This document shows, in pieces, positions 1 through 5,240 of a stretch of DNA of 5,240 bases. Under the pieces are notes generated by a model. It ran no database searches, was not told the origin of the DNA, and worked only from the letters and a program-made list of their open reading frames with translations. The stretch is from Verrucomicrobiales bacterium (GTDB lineage: Bacteria > Verrucomicrobiota > Verrucomicrobiia > Limisphaerales > UBA1100). The translations under genes were made by a program, and so were the position numbers. The stretch covers positions 5,204 through 10,443 of the forward strand of contig DPAW01000234.1 of assembly GCA_003517285.1 (NCBI GenBank). Direction: 5' to 3'. Each line of letters opens with the position of its first letter. Within the stretch, counting starts at the first letter, position 1.

Positions 1-753
1 AGCTTCGGCTAAACCCAGAATGGCGGGGAGATTTTCAGTTCCCGCGCGGCGTTCATTTTCGTGTGCGCCACCGTGCAGAATGGGATCCGGATTGAGCGGC
101 GATTTGACGTATAACAGCCCCGCACCTTTTGGCCCGTGGAATTTATGGGCGCATAAGGAAACCAAATCCGCATGAAAATCGGCCACGCCAACAAGGGGAA
201 GTTTGCCGAACCATTGGACGGCGTCGGTGTGGAAAAGGACGCCATTTTCGGCACAAAGCGCACCAATCTCGGCTACCGGCTGGATGGTGCCCAGTTCGTT
301 GTTGGCGGCCATAATGCTCACCAGCACCGTATCCGGCCGAATTGCCTCGCGCACGGCATCAGGCGACACACGGCCCACGCCGTCCACCGGCAGGAAGGTA
401 ACCTCAAAACCGTCATAATTCGCAAGATATTCACAGGGATGAAGCACAGCGTCATGTTCAACGGCCGAGGTGATGATATGCCGCCCTTGAGAGCGTAATT
501 GGCGGGCCATCCCTAGGAGCGCGAGGTTCGTACTTTCGCTGCCGCCACTGGTGAAAATGAGTTCGCTAGGATTACACTTCAATGTGGCGGCCACCCGTTC
601 ACGGGCTTCATCGAGCAGGGCGCGCGCAGATTGGCCGACATGATGTACGCTGAAAGGATTGCCCCAAGCCTCCTCGAAAGCCGGCTGCATCGCTTTCCGC
701 ACGCTGACATCCAGCGGCGTAGTGGCATTGTAATCCAAATAAATCGTGCGCAC
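1..753 (-). CDS. Cysteine desulfurase, NifS/IscS family (partial, C-terminus off the left edge)
   Basis: PLP-dependent enzyme that takes sulfur from L-cysteine as a persulfide for Fe-S cluster assembly or tRNA thiolation, in the cytosol. The 251 visible residues begin with the family signature YLDYNATTPL (residues 5-14). They continue with TSGGSES (68-74), the EHDAVLHP segment containing the PLP-stacking His100, ANNELG (150-155, Asn151), HTDAVQ (175-180, Asp177 and Gln180) and the Schiff-base lysine in AHKFHGPKG (Lys204). HGGAHENERRAGTEN (227-241) corresponds to the GGGQE..RAGTEN region of NifS-type proteins. The usual length is about 380-400 residues, so about 130-150 residues are missing, including the catalytic Cys loop; NifS, IscS and other group I members cannot be told apart here. 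The start is GTG at 753: an in-frame TAA lies four codons upstream (763-765), and the next ATG would delete the N-terminal motif. No Shine-Dalgarno is visible. The gene is divergent from uppP. Confidence 0.95.
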   Translation of the reverse strand, partial: MRTIYLDYNATTPLDVSVRKAMQPAFEEAWGNPFSVHHVGQSARALLDEARERVAATLKCNPSELIFTSGGSESTNLALLGMARQLRSQGRHIITSAVEHDAVLHPCEYLANYDGFEVTFLPVDGVGRVSPDAVREAIRPDTVLVSIMAANNELGTIQPVAEIGALCAENGVLFHTDAVQWFGKLPLVGVADFHADLVSLCAHKFHGPKGAGLLYVKSPLNPDPILHGGAHENERRAGTENLPAILGLAEA

Positions 754-782
754 GGCCTGTGTTTACTGCATACTCCGCCGCG

Positions 783-1601
783 ATGCCAGACTGGCTTCAA
801 GTCATCCTGCTCGGCCTCATTGAAGGCATCACGGAATTCCTGCCCATCTCTTCCACCGGCCACCTCTTGCTCGCAGAACAATGGCTTGGGAAACGCTCCG
901 AACATTTCACGGTCTTTATCCAAAGCGGCGCCGTGCTGGCCGTGCTAGCCGTTTTTAAGGAACGCGTGCGAGAATTGGCCACCGGATGGAGCCAGCCGAA
1001 AACGCGGGATTACCTCTTAAAAATGGGCGTTTCTTTCGTGATCACCGCGATAGGGGGCCTATCCCTCAAAGCAGCGGGATGGGAATTGCCCGATAACGCA
1101 ACCCCCATCGCCTGGGCGTTGTTGGTGGGGGGAGTGCTCTTTGTCGTCATCGAACGCCAACAGGCATCTAAAAAAACGGACCCAAAAACGGAAACCCTTT
1201 CGCTACCGGAAATCACCTGGACGTTGGCGGTGGCCTTTGGGATGGCGCAATTGGTGGCCATGGTTTTTCCCGGCGCCTCGCGCAGCGGCACCACGATTCT
1301 CATTGGGTTATGTTTGGGCATGGTCCGTCGGGAGGCAGTGGAGTATTCTTTTTTGCTCGGCGTCCCCACCTTGATGTCAGCCGGCGCATATCAACTGGCT
1401 TCAGCGTTAAAGGACGATCCAGCCGCAGTTCGTGATGAAGCGCCGATGTTGGTGTTGGGCACAGTGGCCTCAGCCATCACGGCTTTCATTGCCGTGAAAT
1501 GGTTGCTGTCCTATTTGCAACGAAACAACTTTGTCGCCTTTGGCTGGTACCGCATCGTACTTGGGGCGGTCATCTTACTTTTTATGACAAAAGGGGGATA
1601 A
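783..1601 (+). CDS. uppP: Undecaprenyl-diphosphatase UppP (BacA family)
   Basis: Integral inner-membrane phosphatase that converts undecaprenyl diphosphate to the monophosphate, recycling the lipid carrier for peptidoglycan and other envelope polymers; overexpression is known to give bacitracin resistance in this family. With ATG 783 the protein has 272 residues, normal for UppP. It shows the EGITE (ExxxE) motif with Glu14 and Glu18, PISSTGH ending at His27, and the second signature PGASRSGTT (163-171) with the catalytic-type Arg167. Hydrophobic segments lie near 5-20, 41-58, 77-92, 108-125, 145-162, 220-244 and 253-268, and the C-terminal YRIVLGAVIL is typical. A GTG at 759 would add eight residues (MFTAYSAA), but MPDWLQVILLGL matches where family members begin, so 783 is preferred. 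Neither start has a clear Shine-Dalgarno. Only 29 bp separate it from the divergent cysteine desulfurase, so its promoter probably overlaps that gene. Confidence 0.96.
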   Translation: MPDWLQVILLGLIEGITEFLPISSTGHLLLAEQWLGKRSEHFTVFIQSGAVLAVLAVFKERVRELATGWSQPKTRDYLLKMGVSFVITAIGGLSLKAAGWELPDNATPIAWALLVGGVLFVVIERQQASKKTDPKTETLSLPEITWTLAVAFGMAQLVAMVFPGASRSGTTILIGLCLGMVRREAVEYSFLLGVPTLMSAGAYQLASALKDDPAAVRDEAPMLVLGTVASAITAFIAVKWLLSYLQRNNFVAFGWYRIVLGAVILLFMTKGG

Positions 1602-1736
1602 AAGGCAGTTTCCACCGATTTATTCACAGCCCTTAAAAGTGGCCCCTAAAACCCGCGGAAATTGTGACTATGCCGAACTAGGGCGGGCGCAACAAAACAA
1701 GCTGGTCGATGCCACCAAGGCCTGTAAAAGAAAGCC

Positions 1737-2798
1737 ATGCGCATACTCTGGATTTTCCTGATGGCACCCGCCTTGTGGAGTGCCTCCATTCACACCATTG
1801 TCGGCACGGGCCTAGCTGGGTATAGCGGCGATGGCGGTCCGGCTAAGAAAGCCCACATTAAGGGCCCGTTTGGCGTGCTAAAAGGCCCCGACGGCGGGCT
1901 CTATATCTGTGACACATACAATCATGTTATTCGCCGAGTGGATCCAAACGGCAAAATCTCCACCGTTGCGGGTACCGGCCAAAAAGGCTACAGCGGTGAT
2001 GGAGGACCGGCGACGCAGGCGAGGTTAAATGAGCCCTATGAAATCCGGATCGATGCCGTGGGCAATCTAGTATTTGTAGAAATGCAAAACCATCTCGTGC
2101 GCCAAGTGGATGCCCAAACCGGCCTGATCCGCACCATTGTCGGCACCGGCAAACGCGGCTTCAGCGGCGATGGCGGTCCAGCCACGAAAGCCACGATGAA
2201 CCGACCCCACAGCATTCAGTATGGACCTGCTGGACACCTGTACATTTGTGACATTGGTAATCATCGGATCCGACGAGTGGATGCCAAGACTGGCTGCATC
2301 ACTACTTTTGCCGGCACAGGCGAACGCAATCTCACGCCGGATGGGGCCTCGATTCAGCGCGTTGCGCTGAACGGACCACGGGCGATTGATTTTGAGGGAC
2401 ACCAAATGTGGCTTGCCCTCCGCGAAGGCAACGCCGTCTATCGACTGGATCTTAAGCGCGGCACCATCCACCACGAAGCGGGCACCGGGAAAAAGGGCTT
2501 CACCGGCAATGGCGGCCCCGCCAAAGCCGCAACGTTGTCCGGCCCTAAAGGAATCGCGGTGGGACCAAAAGGAAATATATATTTAGCCGATACCGAGAGC
2601 CATAGCGTGCGGATGATCAACCGACAAACCGGCCGGCTGGAACTCCTCGCCGGCGATGGTAAAAAAGGCGATGGCCCCGAAGGCAACAACCCACTTCGGT
2701 GCCGAATGGATCGCCTGCACGGTATCTTTGTAGACGCGCAAGGCGCCATTTATGTGGGAGATACCAACACCCATCGAGTCCGCGTCATTCGCCGCTAA
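1737..2798 (+). CDS. Secreted NHL-repeat six-bladed beta-propeller protein
   Basis: Predicted exported protein of 353 residues made almost wholly of NHL repeats. The N-terminus (MRILWIFLMAPALWSAS) is a short signal peptide with Arg2, a hydrophobic core and a likely cleavage near residue 17. Six repeats of 56-57 residues follow, anchored by a [VA]G[TD]G turn at residues 22, 78, 135, 192, 248 and 305. A typical unit has GTG..G[YF]SGDGGPA, then a '.P.gi' turn, an [LI]YICD-type strand, NH.[IV]RRVD and a TG[LRC]I loop. Six units fit one closed propeller with no other domain. Repeat 4 is degenerate, lacking SGDGGPA and having GNAVYRLD in place of the NH..RRVD strand. NHL propellers generally bind proteins, RNA or ligands; no catalytic motif is seen, so the role is unknown, probably periplasmic or extracellular. 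ATG 1737 is chosen because it gives the full signal peptide, although the upstream sequence (AAAGAAAGCC) is a poor ribosome binding site. The next gene is convergent. Confidence 0.92.
   Translation: MRILWIFLMAPALWSASIHTIVGTGLAGYSGDGGPAKKAHIKGPFGVLKGPDGGLYICDTYNHVIRRVDPNGKISTVAGTGQKGYSGDGGPATQARLNEPYEIRIDAVGNLVFVEMQNHLVRQVDAQTGLIRTIVGTGKRGFSGDGGPATKATMNRPHSIQYGPAGHLYICDIGNHRIRRVDAKTGCITTFAGTGERNLTPDGASIQRVALNGPRAIDFEGHQMWLALREGNAVYRLDLKRGTIHHEAGTGKKGFTGNGGPAKAATLSGPKGIAVGPKGNIYLADTESHSVRMINRQTGRLELLAGDGKKGDGPEGNNPLRCRMDRLHGIFVDAQGAIYVGDTNTHRVRVIRR
1794..2795 (+). repeat. Six tandem NHL-coding repeats (168-171 bp period)
   Basis: Repeat units begin at about 1794, 1962, 2133, 2304, 2472 and 2643, giving spacings of 168, 171, 171, 168 and 171 bp. 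Similarity is visible in the DNA itself, strongest between units 1 and 3, which share AGCGGCGATGGCGGTCC (1823-1839 and 2163-2179). Unit 4 has lost the glycine-rich core. The period is a whole number of codons, so unit gain or loss would keep the frame. Confidence 0.9.
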
Positions 2799-2826
2799 GG
2801 CCCAGATACCCAACGGCAATCCCTAG

Positions 2827-3963
2827 TCAAAACTGATAAATCAAATTCAGATGCCACGATTGATCATTGTGGCGGCCGTTCACGCGTACCTCCGTGTGAT
2901 CCCAGCGCCATTCCGCTCGCGAGATTGTGTCCGGCCATAGCTGATACTCCAATGTTGCCGTTAGCCCATAGCCATCCCCCTGCTCGGCCGCGCTTTCTGT
3001 GGAAAACAATTTGGCCCCATCCTGAAACCATTCCCCGCGCAAGTGCCAGGTCGCACGTTCGTTGGCCGTATAACTCAAGTGCGCGCCCACTACGGAATCA
3101 TCATTGCCCGAGCCGTTCAACATTCGGGCATCATAAGTAACCGCCAAATCCCACGCCTTATTCGGCAAGGGGAAGCCGGCCGCAAGGTACAGGTTTTGCA
3201 CCGGGGTGTTCCCGGTGCGTTCCCGGCCGTTCACATAACCCACCGACAATGCCGTACCGCCTAGTACGTCAAATTGGTTCGGCATCAACCAGGTAAGACC
3301 CGAAAGAAAAGTTTTCCGGTCATCATTGGCTGGAGCACCATTGATTCGTGGATCAACCGAATTGGCGACCCCCAACGACAACAGGAAGTCACTTTCACCA
3401 TTTTCCAGAGCATCCACACCGGGATACATGGCCAAGAGACCGGTATGAACGGTGGGTTCGATGGAGTAACCCCAGGAATGCGTATAGTGATTATTGAGAG
3501 TGCGGTCAGTGGATTCAAAACCCAAGGGAGAGTCAAACGTACCCAAGCGCAGGTCAACGCTTTGAGCCCAACCGGCGTTACGGGGATCTGCAAGGGGAAT
3601 TCGCAGGTCTATAAAAGCTTGGCGAATAGCGACCGCGGTGTCACCCGAATCACTCGTTCCCAAATCAGAAGCTTGAGGCCCCAGCCATAGATCAACTCTG
3701 TAGCCAGAATCAAACAGCCATTCGTTTAAAGGGCGATTCAGAGACAGGCCGACGACGTCTAGAGTAAAAGAGCTTCGGTTTTCATGAGATAACGCATAGG
3801 GATATTTTCCCGAGCCCGAGCCGCCGTGGTATGAGGTGCTTACGTAGCCGGATAACGCGGTGGAAGCCGACAAGACATCTGCGCCCACCGGGGCCTCCTG
3901 GGCCTGCGCCCACGTAGCACCATGAGAAACTAAAAACCCGAAGATGAACCAGCCGTGCCACAT
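2827..3963 (-). CDS. Outer-membrane beta-barrel porin, BBP2/OmpL-like (paralogue 1)
   Basis: Predicted outer-membrane channel of 378 residues, paralogous to the gene at 4059-5189. The signal peptide ends at AQA (19-21), followed by a conserved segment with GAD, AST and GYVSTSY (28-45). The barrel shows alternating polar and hydrophobic strands. It carries the order typical of putative porin-2 (OmpL-like): a first membrane strand, a [VL].LR.G....LGFE segment (136-150), EPTVHTGLLAMY (169-180), LSLGVANS (195-202) and a terminal strand LNLIYQF ending in Phe378, the BAM recognition residue. Similarity to the paralogue also includes VLGGT (233-237), HLSY (295-298), SRAEWRWD (348-355) and the C-terminus. 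Substrate is unknown. The start is ATG 3963; in-frame upstream sequence meets a TGA before any ATG. The signal peptide n-region (MWHGWF) lacks Lys or Arg, which is odd. AGCAGG directly abuts the ATG, too close for a Shine-Dalgarno. It lies downstream of the paralogue's terminator, so it probably has its own promoter or depends on readthrough. The stop is 28 bp from that of the convergent NHL gene. Confidence 0.88.
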   Translation of the reverse strand: MWHGWFIFGFLVSHGATWAQAQEAPVGADVLSASTALSGYVSTSYHGGSGSGKYPYALSHENRSSFTLDVVGLSLNRPLNEWLFDSGYRVDLWLGPQASDLGTSDSGDTAVAIRQAFIDLRIPLADPRNAGWAQSVDLRLGTFDSPLGFESTDRTLNNHYTHSWGYSIEPTVHTGLLAMYPGVDALENGESDFLLSLGVANSVDPRINGAPANDDRKTFLSGLTWLMPNQFDVLGGTALSVGYVNGRERTGNTPVQNLYLAAGFPLPNKAWDLAVTYDARMLNGSGNDDSVVGAHLSYTANERATWHLRGEWFQDGAKLFSTESAAEQGDGYGLTATLEYQLWPDTISRAEWRWDHTEVRVNGRHNDQSWHLNLIYQF

Positions 3964-4005
3964 CCTGCTGCATTCAAGGCTAAGGATACCAAAGCATCAA
4001 GATAC

Positions 4006-4037
4006 AAAAAAACCCTCCCCGTTGCCGGAGAGGGTTT
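4006..4037 (-). terminator. Rho-independent terminator of the right-hand porin gene
   Basis: On the minus strand, AAACCCTCTCC (4037-4027) pairs with GGGGAGGGTTT (4020-4010) in an 11-bp stem with one T-G wobble and a GGCAAC loop (4026-4021). The 3' arm runs into seven T residues (4012-4006), three of them within the stem. It begins 21 bases after the TAA of the gene at 4059-5189 and ends 42 bases before the ATG of the next porin. The plus-strand reading has only three T after its stem, so it should work chiefly on minus-strand transcripts. Confidence 0.92.
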
Positions 4038-4058
4038 GAAAGGTTTCTAAGAATAAAC

Positions 4059-5189
4059 TTAGAAGCTGTAAACAACGTTCAAGGCGATAACGTCTTGGTC
4101 ATCAAGACCGTCACCAGAATCTTCACGCCACTCAACACGAGAAGTTACATTATCCCATAAGGCATAATCTAAGCCAACACTGAGGGATTCAAGTCCATCA
4201 ATGTTATCAGCATAGGAAGCCGTGCCGGGAGCGGTACCAGAGTTGAGATTACCGTGCTCATAACGCACATTTAACGTAGCTTTGTCATTTATAACGTAGC
4301 TCAAGTAATGAGAAACGATATTAGAATCACCACGGTTGCTGCCGCTAGCGACGGTCAGGTCAGAATTGTCAACCACGGTCCAAGCAGCAGTGTAACTCAA
4401 CCCTTCAACAGGCACAGGAACTGTAGCACTGAAGAAGTGAGTATCTGTACCTTCATCGGTAGAAGCAGATGCTTCAGCACCCCATACCCCACCGTAGTAC
4501 AGCTCGGTACCACCGAGAACGCCGAGACTGTCAGGAGTAGTGTAAGAGACAGCGGTCAGCAACACATTACTACCTTGACGGTGGTTTGTGTTTGCATTGT
4601 TAGTACCGTTAGCAACACCAACGCTGACGCTGACATCGTCGGATACCTGATAAGATGCTAACAAACCAGTGTGGTGAGTAGGCTCCGTGTCGAATGCGAA
4701 AGAACGCGTGAAAAACGCGTTTGCATTGTAATCGTAGACTTCAGCACCAACCACGGTACCCATTTGACCGACCTTAAGGTCAAGACCGTTACCGATGGGC
4801 AGGCGTAAATCAATGTTGGCTTGCATCAGCTCAACAGTGCTCGCTGTGCTACCATTTTCTTCCGTGCCAATATCACCAGCAGCGTCACCAGCCCAAAGTT
4901 GGACAGTGTAGCCAGTGGCGTATTCGCCAGCACCTTGAGCGGAAGCGAGCGTGAGGCTCACAACGTCCAAAGAGAACTGATTGTTGTCTTCTCCAGAGCG
5001 CCAGTAGCCACCGGGAGTCCCGGCGTCAACACCGTCAAGAGTATAGCTAGTGCTTACATAACCAGTCAGGGTCGTAGAAGCAGCGAGGGCGTCGGCGCCC
5101 GCGGCAGCTTCTTGAGCCTGAGCAACAGACGAGAGGCTCACCACGCCAGCGGCGGCGAGAGCCATGGTCCATTTATTCATTTTCATCAT
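4059..5189 (-). CDS. Outer-membrane beta-barrel porin, BBP2/OmpL-like (paralogue 2, probably highly expressed)
   Basis: Predicted outer-membrane channel of 376 residues. A classical signal peptide (Lys3, Lys6, hydrophobic core 8-22) ends at AQA (23-25). Mature features are GAD.LAAST (31-39), GYVSTSY (43-49), the strand TGYTVQLWAGDAAGDIG (92-108), LKVGQMGTVVGAEVYDYNAN (138-157), EPTHHTGLLASY (169-180), VSVSVGVANG (186-195) and a last strand ALNVVYSF ending in Phe376 for BAM-dependent insertion. The run from LKVGQ to GVANG matches the pattern of putative porin-2 (OmpL-like) proteins; general solute diffusion is the expected role, substrate unknown. It is acidic, rich in Thr, Ser, Gly and Asn, and has no Cys. 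ATG 5189 is used; ATG 5186 and 5180 are in-frame alternatives that would still leave a signal peptide. A consensus -10 box and a Shine-Dalgarno lie upstream and a strong terminator downstream, so it is likely a single-gene transcript. Four 60-base samples average about 46% GC, below its neighbours. Confidence 0.9.
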   Translation of the reverse strand: MMKMNKWTMALAAAGVVSLSSVAQAQEAAAGADALAASTTLTGYVSTSYTLDGVDAGTPGGYWRSGEDNNQFSLDVVSLTLASAQGAGEYATGYTVQLWAGDAAGDIGTEENGSTASTVELMQANIDLRLPIGNGLDLKVGQMGTVVGAEVYDYNANAFFTRSFAFDTEPTHHTGLLASYQVSDDVSVSVGVANGTNNANTNHRQGSNVLLTAVSYTTPDSLGVLGGTELYYGGVWGAEASASTDEGTDTHFFSATVPVPVEGLSYTAAWTVVDNSDLTVASGSNRGDSNIVSHYLSYVINDKATLNVRYEHGNLNSGTAPGTASYADNIDGLESLSVGLDYALWDNVTSRVEWREDSGDGLDDQDVIALNVVYSF

Positions 5190-5194
5190 TTGTT

Positions 5195-5201
5195 TCCTTT
5201 T
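5195..5201 (-). promoter_or_regulatory. Shine-Dalgarno of the right-hand porin gene
   Basis: The minus strand reads AAAAGGA followed by AACA and then ATGATG. AAGGA pairs with the 3' end of 16S rRNA. The gap is 5 nt to ATG 5189 and 8 nt to ATG 5186, so the site supports either, and fits them better than ATG 5180. It is the only clear Shine-Dalgarno in the window. Confidence 0.75.
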
Positions 5202-5218
5202 GCGATAGGTTGTTAACT

Positions 5219-5224
5219 ATTATA
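5219..5224 (-). promoter_or_regulatory. Probable -10 box (TATAAT) of the right-hand porin promoter
   Basis: The minus strand carries a perfect TATAAT 29 bp before the first ATG. Transcription would start near 5212, giving a short 5' leader of about 20-25 nt that contains the Shine-Dalgarno. At 17-bp spacing the -35 hexamer would fall at about 5242-5247, just outside the window, so the promoter can be only half judged. Confidence 0.6.
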
Positions 5225-5240
5225 CTGCAGTTTCAGTAGT

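Noticed and set aside
172..498. Plus-strand open frames antisense to the cysteine desulfurase
   Set aside because: The minus strand encodes unmistakable PLP-enzyme motifs throughout this stretch, so these frames are incidental.
579..923. A 114-codon minus-strand open frame bridging the desulfurase and uppP starts
   Set aside because: It overlaps two well-supported genes in the wrong frame and shows no protein family character.
1602..1736. The 135-bp gap between uppP and the NHL gene, searched for a terminator, promoter, small gene or RNA
   Set aside because: I found only short inverted repeats such as CCGCGG and a four-base TGGT/ACCA stem, no T-tract hairpin, and no convincing -35/-10 pair. 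It presumably holds the NHL gene promoter, but I cannot place it.
2799..2826. Possible bidirectional terminator between the convergent NHL and porin genes
   Set aside because: Only a GCCG/CGGC pair separated by a long loop is seen and there is no T-tract in either direction.
3274..3690. A 138-codon plus-strand open frame inside the left-hand porin
   Set aside because: It is wholly antisense to a clear beta-barrel gene, has no recognisable motif or ribosome binding site, and its composition follows the opposite strand's codons.
3972..4000. A possible promoter for the left-hand porin: TTGATG (4000-3995) and TTGAAT (3977-3972) spaced by 17 bp on the minus strand
   Set aside because: Each hexamer matches only four of six consensus bases, and the -10 would lie 8 bp before the ATG, which requires a nearly leaderless mRNA. 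Possible but too weak to annotate.
4308..5216. Plus-strand open frames of 117 and 131 codons (4308-4661 and 4821-5216) antisense to the right-hand porin
   Set aside because: Both are shadows of the porin; no Shine-Dalgarno, no coherent domain and no support from neighbours.
5212..5217. GTTAAC palindrome between the -10 box and the Shine-Dalgarno of the right-hand porin, as an operator
   Set aside because: A six-base palindrome is too short and common to support a regulator binding site.

Overview
The window reads as a stretch of a Gram-negative chromosome. Two secreted proteins have outer-membrane beta-barrel architecture with a C-terminal Phe. The combination of a secreted NHL-repeat protein of the 'GTG..G.SGDGGPA' type, OmpL-like (BBP2-type) porins and mostly absent Shine-Dalgarno sequences fits a Verrucomicrobiota or related PVC-group bacterium, possibly aquatic. 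That placement is inference; no rRNA or marker gene is present to prove it.

Layout from left to right. Positions 1-753 (minus) hold the N-terminal two thirds of a cysteine desulfurase of the NifS/IscS family, cut by the left edge. Only 29 bp separate its GTG start from the ATG of uppP (783-1601, plus), which encodes the membrane undecaprenyl-diphosphatase of cell-wall lipid carrier recycling. After a 135-bp gap comes a secreted protein (1737-2798, plus) made of six NHL repeats, predicted to be a complete six-bladed beta-propeller. It ends 28 bp from the convergent stop of the first of two minus-strand porins (2827-3963). The second, paralogous porin (4059-5189, minus) lies upstream of the first. 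The two porins are separated by a strong rho-independent terminator (4006-4037) that follows the second one.

Functional reading. The genes are housekeeping (sulfur mobilisation, lipid carrier recycling) next to envelope genes (NHL propeller, two porins), and nothing shows that they form one pathway. The two porins are the most interesting part. Their early mature N-terminus and a central EPTxHTGLLA motif are conserved, while most synonymous sites differ. The right-hand copy alone has a consensus -10 box, a Shine-Dalgarno, a terminator and lower GC content, all signs of high expression. I see no CRISPR array, tRNA, rRNA, insertion sequence or phage gene, and no convincing new multi-gene system.
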